From: Deroplatys truncata
Taxonomy: Eukaryota; Arthropoda; Insecta; Mantodea; Mantidae
Length of the DNA stretch: 64,000 bases
Direction of reading: 5' to 3'
Assembly (NCBI GenBank): GCA_030765065.1
Contig: CM060990.1
Coordinates: forward strand, 281,879,341 to 281,943,340
Shown: positions 22,855 to 32,805 of the stretch, one piece after another
Layout of the letters: every line of letters starts with the position of its first letter
Position numbering within the stretch: position 1 is the first letter of the stretch
Made by a program: the position numbers and the translations under genes
The notes under the pieces: generated by a model
Databases searched by the model: none
What the model was told of the DNA's origin: nothing
The model's input: only the letters and a program-made list of their open reading frames with translations

Positions 22855-23118
22855 CTTTAAAACAATTACGCTCGTATTAGTAAGCATTCCTGCAAGAGCT
22901 CGATGACGCACATCCTTGCATAGAATTGCGTTAGATCCCTGCAGCGTTATCTTAACCGCGTCCGGTTACAAAGTGTTACTTTGAGCAAAATGTAGCAATC
23001 TATGCTCTATCACATTTAACATGCATGTTGATTTGCAATCACATTAATTAGCAATAAATGATAAATGATAATTGCCTAGATATCTGCTTCCTACCAGAGA
23101 GTTACGATGGTCACTATA
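22257..23118 (-). repeat. gypsy 5' LTR (862 bp)
   Basis: Direct repeat of 15605-16418. It contains a long AT dinucleotide run at 22805-22852 and a TGTGTTTGTTTT stretch near 22307 that the other LTR lacks. It lies upstream of gag in element orientation and would carry the promoter. Confidence 0.9.
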
Positions 23119-23248
23119 CCTGAGTCCCCCGGTCACGAGAACGAACCCACCTTGACCGTACGGGGGTGGAAGGATGATGGCGATGAGTGGCTCGGGAACA
23201 CCCGTGTGCGCCAAAACCCATACTCACATAAGTTGAGCCCCTGTGGGG
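23119..23248 (-). mobile_element. 5' terminal piece of LINE copy A/C
   Basis: Resumes the LINE 5'UTR after the gypsy element: TGAGTCCCCCGGTCACGAG through TGAGCCCCTGTGGGG on plus. The same text precedes the 5' end of copies D, F, H and J2. The 5' end is at 23248. Confidence 0.75.
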
Positions 23249-23522
23249 AACCGTGTAGAAGCGTGGCGCGTAACAAGGACTTACTTTGTTGTTCGGACTT
23301 GGTCTGAACTAACAAAGAACCATTCCAAAGACGGATGCAGGAATGAGCAGAACCAGGAATAGTATTAATCCCCTTTTGTATAATAAAAGGGTTCTCCCTC
23401 TCAAAGGATTCGCCTTCCTCTGTTCGGCTAATTACCACGTAACAACCAGATGTCTGTGGTGCTACTTCTGTTGCACAGACTTTTCGGCGCTTGTTATTAA
23501 TAATAGAGAAATGGTGCTCCAT
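23249..23522 (-). pseudogene. LINE piece D: N-terminal ORF1 fragment
   Basis: The ATG at 23522 starts MEHHFSIINNKRRKV and continues through IQKGINTIPGSAHSC..LWNGSLLVQTKSEQQSKSLLRATLL. It is the N-terminal part of the gag-like protein found in all copies. It is cut at 23249 before the zinc knuckles; downstream codons in the same frame belong to the A/C 5' end. Confidence 0.7.
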
Positions 23523-24137
23523 AGCGAAAAGTCCTCCACCATTGCAACCGTCTCGGACATCGGGATCTGACTTCCCGGGCGTTACCCTGCTTGGGTGAGT
23601 GGCCTACCTTTACCAAACTCACCCCAGGGTCACACCTCCCAGAACATAGACAGAGGGACCCAATCGCCGACAGAAGTCAGCAGCTCATGCAATGCCCCCC
23701 CGCGGGACTGCAGTTGAACAGCGGATACAAACACATACACTAAATGACGACCCCGGGTGGTGGGATGACGCCATTACCCACTCATCCAGTGCGCGGGTAT
23801 CTGTAAGGCTGTGTCCACGGAGGATTAAATAAAATGTAAAAGAAACTAAAATTGTGTGGGCATTTCGCACGCAAGGTAGGCCGGCAAAGAAGGAAAAATA
23901 TGTATTAATGAATGGACGAGGGGGCAAAATGTGCGTAAAAAGAAGAGAAGTAAGAAACGATGGCGAGGGGCGTCATGTAATGAAATGCACAGAACGCATG
24001 AGAGCCTACCTTGAGTCCTCCGGTCACGATGACGAACCCACCTCGACCGGACGAGGGTAGAAGCATGATGATGGCGATGAAAGGCTCGGGAACCCCGGTT
24101 ACGCCAAACCCGTACTCACATAAGGTGTGCCCCTGGG
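23249..24137 (-). mobile_element. LINE piece D: 5' part only, joined to the 5' end of copy A/C
   Basis: Begins inside ORF1 (GTGTAGAAGCGTGGCGCG on plus), runs through the 5'UTR and ends at the LINE 5' end (GTGCCCCTGGG, 24137). No 3' half exists to the left, because the join is to the complete 5' end of A/C. The 13-bp duplication matches across A/C plus D together, so both may have come from one integration with a template switch. An older D invaded by A/C with loss of its 3' part is the alternative. Confidence 0.65.
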
Positions 24138-24148
24138 TAGGATTGAAA

Positions 24149-24576
24149 GGCGATTGTAGAGGTCTATCAGACTTGACAATTTTTAGAATGTGAATCTTTC
24201 CATCATCAGAAAGTCGAATTACGGGCATCCTCCATTAGATTCTAGTTAACTTTACATTAGCTTCCTCTCCATTTTAAGACTGGAACACAATTCTAGAATC
24301 TTTGGATCATATGAGAACCAATTCAAACTTACTGTTGAGAATAAGCTTCTTGTGGTCATCAGCAAATCCTAGGAGCATCGACAGAGGGACTGTAGCATTG
24401 AAAGCCCCATTCGAAGCATGCACTCTATCAACCTCTTCACCAGGATAGACCGATCCTGCATTCAGCAGTCGATTCGACTCCATAGGGTTGAGAGCCGCAT
24501 AATTTCGTATAGTTGTAGTAATTGCAGGATTCCTTGTTCGGTCTATAGTTGTAGCATTCATATCTAGACGAATCTC
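24149..24576 (-). pseudogene. Capsid-type protein, middle piece
   Basis: Minus strand. NPAITTTIRNYAALNPMESNR is followed by VPLSMLLGFADDHKKLILNSKFELVLI (24307-24561), and then, past a stop, by RMPVIRLSDDGKIHILKIVKS (24140-24228). The order and spacing match the middle of the same capsid-type family as 3138-3507. A TAA stands where the family has an aromatic residue (before WRMP, near 24225). Interrupted on the left by LINEs A-D and on the right by LINE E. Confidence 0.65.
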
Positions 24577-24588
24577 ATCAACATGAAG
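24577..24588. repeat. 12-bp target duplication of LINE copy E (left)
   Basis: ATCAACATGAAG, repeated exactly at 25656-25667 on the other side of copy E. Confidence 0.85.
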
Positions 24589-25655
24589 TGATGATGATGA
24601 TGAGAAGCGGTTTAAGGGCGCTAAACAGCTGTGGTCATCAACGCCCTTACAAAGTATAAAATATAAAGTTCAAAAATAAAACATGGGTAAAAAACCGCAT
24701 CGACAAAAACACAATAAAACAAGCCACCGAATTTTAAAAACACCATAAAAACATAGTAAATAAAACAACACAAGTGTAAAGCGACGTGTCAGGAACTGTA
24801 GAAAGCAAGGGACAAGAGCGCCAAATCTTTCCTAGGGAGAAGAGTCCATATTAAAAAACGCACAGTATAAAGTCACAAATCTAAAAGACGCTCAGCGCAT
24901 CAAATGTGCCGATTAAAACCACTGTCACGGATAAAACCTAAAAGACATTCTACAGCATGCGCGTCGTCTGCCAAAACGTTGGCAACACCAACGGGCAGAG
25001 ACACACGAACGCGCAATGGTGCTAAAACCTAATACTGAGCTAAAATGTGACGCACCGTTAAGGCTGCCGCACATTGAACACAGAGTGGCGCGGGATCACC
25101 ACTAAGCAAATGTCTATGACTAAAAATGCAATGTCCGATACGAAGTCGTTTTAAAATCACCTCTTCCCGACGAGAAGCACGAGAAGAGGTGGCCCAGACA
25201 AACGGGAGAGGTTTAACCTCCCGCAACTTGCTCCCCCTAAGTGCCGCCCACTCATCGCGCCAACGCGGGAGGATGCTGCCGTAAAAGAATATAAGAATCG
25301 GAGGAGGGAACAACACAGGTAAAACATCTGGGTGATAAAATCGCCGATTTGGCAGCGGCGTCGGCAGACTCGTTACCTAAGATGCCCACATGACTCGGAA
25401 TCCACACGAAGGAAACGATGGTGCCAAAAACACCGAGCGAGTGGATGAGATCATGTATGCGCTGTACCAGTGGGTGGTAGTGGTACAACGCGTTAATACT
25501 CAGAAGGACACTCAGGGAGTGTGCATAAAGAAAACAGTGCCGCAACTAATGCCGCTGAATGTATAAAAGTGACTGATAAATACTAAAAAGTTCGGCGGTA
25601 AAAATCGAACATTACCCCGGTAATCGAAAGGTAAAACTATGTTGACCTAAAACAA
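24589..25655 (-). mobile_element. LINE copy E, 5'-truncated (1.07 kb)
   Basis: Starts with the TGATGATGATGATGAG tail and 3'UTR hairpin and ends abruptly in the RNase H region at 25655. Perfect 12-bp duplications flank it (24577-24588 and 25656-25667). A classic dead-on-arrival LINE insertion, in the capsid-type gene. Confidence 0.85.
25029..25545 (-). pseudogene. LINE copy E: RNase H fragment
   Basis: IPSHVGILGNESADAAAKSAI (25252-25545) and, in a shifted frame, the tail RIGHCIFSHRHLLSGDPAPLC (25029-25316). The first RNase H motif lies beyond a frame change near 25560 and the copy ends at 25655. Confidence 0.75.
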
Positions 25656-25667
25656 ATCAACATGAAG

Positions 25668-25908
25668 GCTATAGCATTATTAGTTAGCTTCGCTGTAGTA
25701 GTAGGAGATCCATCTGCCTTGGTGAGAGCATATTCGATGTAGAGATAACTCTTGTTAGGTAGCGTATACAAATCTTGAGCTTGGAGGGTATTATAATTTC
25801 ATAATTTACACCCAGAGCGGAAGTGTTGTACGGTAGAAAAACATGCTGCTCCTCCTTGGTGATCTTGTCATCAAAGGCCGGAACTTCTGTTACGTTTCAG
25901 ATGTCCAT
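25668..25908 (-). pseudogene. Capsid-type protein, N-terminal piece
   Basis: A start ATG at 25908-25906 is followed after two codons by TGA, then VPAFDDKITKEEQHVFLPY and, in another frame, QDLYTLPNKSYLYIE with NNAIAF. This is the N-terminal order of the same capsid-type family. At the LINE E boundary it leads directly to DEIRLD at 24560-24576, but in a frame shifted by one base. The piece is degenerate. Confidence 0.6.
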
Positions 25909-26033
25909 TACAGCAGTTTGTAGCCTAGCCACTCGAAGAACTTGCGGTTAGCAAGTGTTTACTCGAGGTAGCTGGGGAGTTAGTTTGCTTCAAACGTGCT
26001 ATACGTCGTCTATTATAGTATTTGCGCTGTCTT

Positions 26034-26204
26034 TTAAAATGTTTTGCCATTGCGCCTTATGTGGAGTCTTGTAGAGATAATGTCGTTCCTAAAGTTGATT
26101 GCCTTCCCGTGCTGATCTACCACTCGAATAGTGATCTGATCTATATAGTCTGTATCTATGACTGGTAAATATATCGGGTTCGAAGGTTTTTGAGAGGAGA
26201 TCAT
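26034..26204 (-). pseudogene. Second structural protein (penton- or minor-capsid-like), C-terminal remnant
   Basis: A minus-strand frame ends at 26034. It contains NPIYLPVIDTDYIDQITIRV, then DQHGKAINF and a final TRLHIRRNGKTF. The ending, a D..G..I.F stretch followed by an LHxRR strand, is the C-terminal pattern of a protein that often sits just upstream of the capsid-type gene in Maverick-like elements. That recognition is by eye and tentative. Upstream sequence is replaced by LINE copy F at 26204, so only about 56 codons remain. The gap to the capsid start (25908) is about 125 bp. Confidence 0.5.
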
Positions 26205-26517
26205 GATGATGATAAAGATGAGATGGGGCTTAAGGGCGCTCAACTGCTGAGGTTGTTAGCGCCCTTACTATGTGTAAAATATAAAATGTAAAAGTCAAAA
26301 AGTTAAAAAACCACTCACAAACCGCTTGGTCAAAACACTAAGAAACACAACAGACCAACTACTAAGAGCTACACAGTAAAATCATGGTCAACAAGATAAT
26401 AAAACAACGTGTCAAGAACTGTAGGGTGCGAGGGACACGAGCGCAGATGTCCACTGCGGTGGGGTGCCCCCATTAAAAGATAATCTAAAAGCAAACAGCC
26501 AAAAGGCGCTCAGCGCA

Positions 26518-27300
26518 TCAAATGCGACTGCTAAAACCAATGTCAGTGATAAAACGTAAAAGACATTCTACAGTATGCGCGTCGTCTGCCAAAACGTTGG
26601 CTAGGCCAAAGGCAGACCAACACGAACGCGCAACGGAGCAAAAACTTGACACTGCTAAAATGTGACGCACCGTTAAAGGCGCCTTACACTGCCCACAGAG
26701 TGGTGCGGGGTCACCACTGAGCAAATACCTATGACTAAAATGCAATGTCCGATAGGAATGCGTGTTAAAATTACGGGAAGAGGTAGCCCAGACTAACGGG
26801 AGAGGTTTAACCTCCCGCAACTTGTTCCCCCGGAGGGCCGACCACTCATCGCTCCAAAGCGAGAGGATGCGGCGGCGTAAAACAATAAACAAATCTGATG
26901 AGGGAACAACAGAGGTAAAACTTCTGGGTGATAAAATCGCCGATGTGGCAGCGGCGTCGGCAGACTCGTTCTCTGAGATGCCAACATGACCTGGAATCCA
27001 CATGAAGGAAACGCGTGTGCCAGAGACAACAAGCGAGTGGACCAGGTCATGTATGTGCTGTACGAGTGGGTGGTAATTGTACAGCGCGTTAATACTCTGA
27101 AGGGCACTCAGGGAGTCTGCGCAAAGAACACAGTGCTGTAAATTACGCCGCTGGATGTATAAAAGACCCTGATATATACTAAAAAGTTCGGCGGTAAAAA
27201 TCTAACATTGCTCCGGTAAACGAAAAGTAAAAGTATATTGATCAAAAACAAAGGCACATCCTACTCCAACATCAGTCTTAGACCCACCAGTGTCTATAAA
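26518..27300 (-). pseudogene. LINE copy F: RNase H and C-terminus
   Basis: IPGHVGISENESADAAATSAILSPR and the tail SHRYLLSGDPAPLC are in one frame (26518-27003). The third motif region lies at about 27060-27130 and the DGS region near 27270-27300, in degenerate frames. Confidence 0.7.
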
Positions 27301-27351
27301 ATTAAAGTTCCCGATTTTCGCCTGGAGTTCTTAAAAAGCTGATCTAAGAAC

Positions 27352-28560
27352 TTAAGAAGGAGTCTCAGTCTTCGGCATCGACGTTAGCCCAAGGTGATAG
27401 TGGGCCTCAGCGCGCAGCCATGGAGGAAAAAGCGTTTCCCACCTGGGAAGGGCCGGCGCTGGCGCAATGTCCAAATGCCGAAGGAGTTGTCGAAATCGAA
27501 CCCCTGGAGGTAGAAATGCAGAGGAACTAACTAAATATTGTCGGTCAAGCGAATCCTCGTAAAATAACTCGAAGGACGGGAGGTTAGGGAAGTTTGAGAG
27601 TCGACAAGCATAGCTGCACAAAAGCATCTCACGCCGGAAGGACCGTGGAGGCTCTGCAGCTTCTGCGTACAGAATGGGTACAGGGCTAGTTGGAAAGGCC
27701 CCTGTAGCGACTCTTATGCCACGATGGTGAATGGCATTCAATCGATGTAACACAGATGGACGTGACGACGAATAAACAATACACCCGTAATCAAGCTTGG
27801 ATCAGACCAAAGAGCGATGAAGGCGAAGAAGGACGGTCCAATCAGCTCCCCAGGATGTGCTACTTAAAACACATAAGATATTAAGAGAACAGTCACACTT
27901 TGCTTTTAAAAAGGAAACGTGAGACGTCCAGCTCAGCTTCCGGTCAAAGACCAACCCCAAACATTTCACCTCGTCTGCAAATGGAAGGACTCCACCCAAG
28001 ATGGAGAGAGGGCGGAGGGAAAGCCTTCCGGCGCCAGAAGTTGATGCAGACGGATTTCTCGGCGGAGAAATTAAAGCCGTTAGCGTTACTTCAGGCGTAG
28101 AGACGGTCGATACAGCTCTGGAGTCGGCGTTCGAGTAGACAGGTCCGCCGTGAACTGCAATAATTGGCAAAATCGTCAACAAAAAGGGACGATGGAATGC
28201 CAGGTGGAATACAATCAACAATGGGGTTGATAGCAGTTGCAAACTGTGTGACACTAAGTACAGAGCCCTGCGGTACTCCGTTCTCTTGAATAAAACGACT
28301 AGATAAAACCGAGCGCACACGTACACGAAAGACGCGGTCCGTCATAAACTCCCGAAGAAATATGGGAAGACGACCGCGGATATTCCATGCCTTAAGTGTA
28401 CGTAAAATGCCGCCCCTCCAACAAGTGTCATAAACTTTCACGAGGTCAAAAAACACAACCACGGTTGACACTTTCTCAGAAATCCATTCATAATATGCGT
28501 CGATAGCGACACCAGATGGTCGACGGTAGAGCGATAGCACTGAGCGTTCGCTAGAAAATT
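27352..28560 (-). pseudogene. LINE copy F: reverse transcriptase core
   Basis: 28091-28540 shows FFDLVKVYDTCW, GVPQGSVLS and SSLFVDDFANYC, so both catalytic Asp of FVDD are kept. Downstream pieces (27802-28326 and 27352-27753) carry VKCLGLVFDRKLSWTSHVSFL and the thumb/post-RT segment ending MPKTETPS. Frame changes occur at about 28090 and 27780. Confidence 0.75.
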
Positions 28561-29454
28561 CTGAGACTCAAGCCACCATGTCAACCGCCCGTTGATCATG
28601 CGCTCCATCTCCTTGCAAATGCAACTGGTGAGGGAGATATGTCGGTAGCTGGAAGGTAGTTGGGGATCCTTCCCAGGCTTAAGTATAGGGACAATGGTGG
28701 CTTCGCGCCAAACGGAAGGAAAAATGCCGTCTTGCCAAATACGGTTATAGACCTGTAAGAGAAATAGTTTACTTTCGGCTGAAAGGTTCTTTAACATCAG
28801 GACATGAATGCCGTCCGGCCCAGGAGCGGAGTGCCTAGAGCAATGAAGAGCGTGCTCCAGCTCCCTCATTGTGAAAAGTTCACTATAACGCTCATGATTA
28901 GCAGACCGAAAATTAAAGGTGTCGGAATCCAGCCGGTCTTTGATAGAGCGAAAGCCGGCGGAATAATGGTCTGAACTGGAAACCGCCTCAAAGGCAGCAC
29001 CCAGAGTGTTAGCGATGGCAGCCGGATCCACTATGGTAGCATTAGAAACCTGAAAGCCAGAAACAGTACAATCCGACACTTTATCTGAGAAGCGACGAAG
29101 TTTATCCCAAGCAACGGATGAAGGCGTAAAGCGATTAAAAGACTCGACAAAACGAGTCCACGACGCTTTTTTGCTATCCTGAATAATGCGACGAGCCCTG
29201 GCGCGCGATTGTTTAAAAGTCACAAAATTATCAAGTGTAGGGTGACGCCGAAACACCCTAAGTGCAGTTCTACGGGCACGAACGGCGTCCCGACAATCCT
29301 CGTTCCACCATGGAACAGGCAGTCGCCGAGGTTGAGAGGATGAACGGGGAATTGCGTGTTCGGCAGCAGAGAAAACCGTAGACGTAAGGTGCTGCACTAG
29401 TTGGTTGATATCGGTGAAGGGCTGGTCGTCAAAATGCACGAGGCTGGAATACAA
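28560..29454 (-). pseudogene. LINE copy F: linker and N-terminal RT, long open frame
   Basis: The best linker in the window, part of a frame open over 338 codons (28438-29454). It shows FDDQPFTDINQLVQHLTSTVF, VPWWNEDCRDAVRARRTALR and ARARRIIQDSKKASWTRFVESF. It then enters RT with HSAPGPDGIHVLMLKNLS, PILKPGKDPQLPSSYRHISL and MERMINGRLTWWLE. At the right end it stops at the solo LTR. Confidence 0.75.
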
Positions 29455-29485
29455 GATCCAGTCGGTTTTGTGATTGTCCAGGTAG

Positions 29486-30213
29486 TATAACGGGAACTAT
29501 GATATATAGGGAACGCAAATGTAATAGGAATAAGCTGAGTATTGTAACATATATGTAAAATGTGAAGCTAGCTAGCCGTGAGAAGAGAAACAGGCAGGTA
29601 GAAAGGGGTTTAGAGCTGGCAACACAGCTAAACAGTCACAGGCACGGAGAGAGATAACAATAAGATGGAAAGAGAGGGAGAGAGATTTTGACACCTTGGA
29701 AATCCCAAAGTTGTCAAGACTGCAGATTCGGAGGCAAATGTTCTCATAGCACGCTTAGGGGAGAACCAATAACAGAAAAGATTAGAAAAGAGCTAGGCGA
29801 ACTTAGCGTTCCCTAAGCGGGTATAAAAGCGCACACGTGCAGAGCTCACGCGTCTGTTCGTTTTCATCTGGTCCCGAAGAAGAGGTAACAATTCACGCCA
29901 TATTTGTGGCGATGCGTGTGAAGTTAGATATAGGAGACATAGCTAGCTTGGGGAGGTAAATTGTTGAAGATAGGCCCCTTTGAAGTACATATAGGTTTTA
30001 AAACACGGCTAGCGGCACCACAAAACAGTATTATCACAATGCAATAAATTAAAGTTCGAGTCATATGGAGTTTCATTTCGTCTACCGTCACCACACCCTG
30101 AAAAGAGTTTAGAAATAGGGCAACACGCAAGTGTGCTAGGCTTGAATTACAGGAACCAGCCATCAACAGCTCCAAGAAGGAAGGAAGACGACGCCACGAG
30201 GAGGTCCGTCGCA
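29486..30213 (+). mobile_element. Solo LTR (728 bp) in LINE copy F
   Basis: Foreign sequence between GTAG at 29482-29485 and GTAG at 30214-30217, exactly where sister LINE copies are continuous. It contains a TATAAAAG box at 29822 and AATAAA at about 30043 in the same orientation, as an LTR promoter and polyadenylation signal would. There is no coding sequence, so it is best read as the remnant of LTR-LTR recombination. It is not similar by eye to the gypsy LTRs here. Confidence 0.65.
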
Positions 30214-30217
30214 GTAG

Positions 30218-30885
30218 GAACTTTGGAATGCTGTACGTGGTGAGACAAAAGCGAAACGATGCAGGGGTAATGGTCGCTGGAGTAGGTGTCAGCGACGACG
30301 TTCCACTGAAGACGACTAGAAAGCTGGAGTGAGCAAACGGCAAGGTCCAAGTGAGAAAATGTACCAGAAGAATCAGAAAGAAACGTAGGCTCACCTGTAT
30401 TGAGTATAGAGATTTTGAACTGATCAAAAATGTCGGAAAGAAGAGTTCCCCTCGCATAAGCTCTTGGCGAACCCCACAGGGGTTGATGGGCGTTAAAATC
30501 TCCCAACAGGACAAATGGTGTTGGGAGAGCGGACAAGAGATCTCGAAGGTCCGCGTTAGCGAGGGGAAGTGAATATACAGAGCAAACAGAAAAGAAAAAA
30601 CCGGGTAACTGCAGTCTATTGGCAACAGCTTGCAAGTCGGACCTAAGAGTGAGACGTTGAAAATGAACGTCGTTACGCACTAACAACATGACACCTCCAT
30701 TAGCAGGAGTACCCTCCTCCGGTTCAAGGTCGTAGCGAACCGGAGTATATCCTCGGTGATCAAAAAGACCATGAGGGCGAAGCTTAGTCTCCTGCAAACA
30801 GAGGACAATAGGCGAATGGGAACGCAATAAAAGTTGCAGTTCCGCCCTATGCGATCGTACACCACGTACATTCAGGTCAGGATAG
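30218..30885 (-). pseudogene. LINE copy F: APE-type endonuclease domain
   Basis: Open at 30147-30827 with VLCLQETKLRPHGLF (Glu), GVMLLVRNDVHFQ, VLLGDFNAHQPLWGS (intact GDFNAH) and DTYSSDHYPCIVSL (intact SDH motif). The residues visible here look catalytic. The N-terminal NLRG segment is in another frame (30680-30885). Confidence 0.75.
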
Positions 30886-30933
30886 CCATTAAGAAAAAGG
30901 GATAAATTGTCTACTTAGAAGGGCGGCTTAAAA

Positions 30934-32172
30934 TTACCTTTTGTTTAACTTTTGGGCTCGGGCTTTTGGTATGGAGTTGGTCAGACTCCATAGCCTCCCC
31001 GAAGGGAGGGCCCACGCGCTCAGAGCCAGAAACCGATCCAAGCGCCGTGAATCGGTTCTGGGTGGCGATGGGTGAGGGGTGCCGCTGAGCGCGGCTTGTT
31101 CCAGGAGCTTCCTGCGACTGCCACCTCCGAGGAGGAGGAGGAGAAGGTGAACTCTGCTTTCTGTGAACACGCGGAGGGTCTTTTAAAAAGTCTTCTCTTC
31201 GAAGTTTCTGCTTCGGTTTTTCCTCAGTGGCTTGTGACTCATAGAATTTGGACCAGGTTTACAGGGCTTGGTAACTGTAGCTTTAATGGTCGACCGGATG
31301 GTAGTGGCGCTCAATGCGATCATGGTCCAAGTTTGAGTCTCTGCATCCTTTCGGGGTACTGGTGAGGCAACAACAGAACAGAATGTTCCCGATCGCAGGA
31401 GCGAAGGTTGGCGCGCATGGTAACGCCTCCGGGCTTCGGCGAAGGAGAGTTTCTCCTTTACCCGGATCTCCTGGATCGCCTTCTCGTCCAAATACCGCGG
31501 ACAGTCGCCAAATGAAGCAGAATGTGACCTTTTGCAATTGACGCTGACGGGGACTGTTTAACAGGCACCTTCGTGTGAGGGCTGGCTACATGTTGCACAG
31601 ATGTTAACGGCAGTCTTACAAGAGACTTGCGTATGCCCAAATCGTTGGCATTTAAAACAACGCAGAGGTCTAGGAATATAAGGCCTCACAGAAATCCGTT
31701 CGTACCCTGCGGAGATGCTCGTGGGCAGATCGACGCCATCAAATGCTAGAAACAGGGTACGAGTGGGTACCAATACGCCGTCGTGTTTGGACTGCACTCG
31801 ATGAACCGCTGTCACCTTCTGGTCTGCAAGATATTCGACAAGGTCCTCGTCCGATATGCCATTGAGGCTATGCGTGGTGACAACGCCTCGACAAGAATTC
31901 AAGGTGCGGTGCTTCTCAACACGGATAGGATAACTTACTTTGTGCCTCGGACTGGCTCTGCACTAACAACGAACCATTGCGAAGCCGAGTGCAGGAAAGA
32001 ACCGGATCAGCAATTGAGTCAATGCCCTTCTGGATGAAAAAACCTTCTCGAATGATTGTCCTTCCTCTGTACGGGTAATCACTAAGTAACAATTACCAGC
32101 TGTTGGCGGTGCTACTTCTGTTACTAAAACTTTTCGGCGCTTGTTAGTAATAATTGAGAAAGGGTGCTCCAT
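30934..32172 (-). pseudogene. LINE copy F: ORF1 (gag-like), broken
   Basis: The start ATG is at 32172 (MEHPFSIITNKRRKV). 31558-31902 carries LVEYLADQKVTAVHRVQSK and the knuckles CFKCQRFGHTQVSC and CATCSQPSHEGAC. 31183-31491 carries the basic tail. Part of the N-terminal region is lost near 31930-31960 (GGATAACTTACTTTGTGCC on plus), a small deletion compared with other copies. Confidence 0.7.
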
Positions 32173-32805
32173 AACGAAATAAATCCTCCACCATTGCAAC
32201 CGTCTCCGACCTCGTGCTCTGACTTCCCGGCGTTACCCCGGCTTGGGTGAGTGGCTTATCTATACCTATCTCACCCCAGGGTCACACCTTCCAGAACATA
32301 GACAGAGTGACCCAATCGCCGTCAGAAGTCAGCAGCTCATGCAATGGCCCCCCGCGGGACTGCAGTTTAACAGTGGATACGAACACATGCCCTACATGAC
32401 GACCCCGGGTGGTGGGGATGACGCCATTACGCACTCACCCAGCTGCGCACCAAGTGCGCGGGTATCCGTCAGGCTGTGTCCACGGAGGATTTAAATAAAA
32501 AATAAAAGAAACTAAAAGTGCGTGGGCGTTTCGCACGCAAGGTAGGCCGGCGAAGAAGTAAAAGAGATGTGTAAATGAATGGGCGTGGGGCGAAATGTGC
32601 ACAAATAGAAGAGAAGAAAGAAACGATGGCGAGGGGCGACATGGAGTGAAATGCACAGAACGCACGAGAGCCTACCTTGAGTCCGCCGGTCACGAGAACG
32701 AACCCACCTCGACCGGACGGGGTGAATGGGTGAAATTGGCTATGAATGTGTCGGGTACCCCGGGTGCGCCTAACCCGTACTCACAAAAGGTGAGCCCCTG
32801 GGGGG

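Larger units (their letters stand above)
15605..23118 (-). mobile_element. gypsy-type (Ty3-like) LTR retrotransposon, 7.5 kb
   Basis: Two direct LTRs (15605-16418 and 22257-23118) flank gag, protease, RT, RNase H and integrase in that order on the minus strand, so the right LTR is the element's 5' LTR. Integrase after RNase H defines the Ty3/gypsy order. Target duplication is CCTG. The LTRs differ by very few substitutions, so insertion is recent. Even so, gag has a frameshift, pol has two in-frame stops and integrase lacks its last catalytic residue. Confidence 0.9.
3521..23248 (-). mobile_element. LINE copy A/C (I-type, family 1), split by copy B and by a gypsy element
   Basis: The element reads on the minus strand. 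Its 3' tail (TGATGATGATGAG) is at 3521 and its 5' end (..AGCCCCTGTGGGG on plus) is at 23248. Own pieces are 3521-4427, 10438-15604 and 23119-23248. The break in RNase H at 4427 resumes exactly at 10438 with a duplicated ACGAAGGA(G/T)AAG, and the 5'UTR break at 15604 resumes at 23119 with a duplicated CCTG. Without insertions the copy is about 6.2 kb, full length apart from small lesions. All its reading frames are broken. Confidence 0.8.
26204..32805 (-). mobile_element. LINE copy F, near full length, containing a solo LTR
   Basis: The 3' tail (TGATGATGATAAAGATGAG) is at 26204 and the 5' end (AGCCCCTGGGGGG) at about 32805. The order is 3'UTR, RNase H, RT, linker, endonuclease, ORF1, 5'UTR, all on minus. 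A 728-bp solo LTR interrupts the endonuclease-linker junction. No target duplication is visible (left flank GAGGAGATCA, right flank CCAAACCCGCG), so a flank was deleted, probably with much of the Polinton. Confidence 0.8.
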
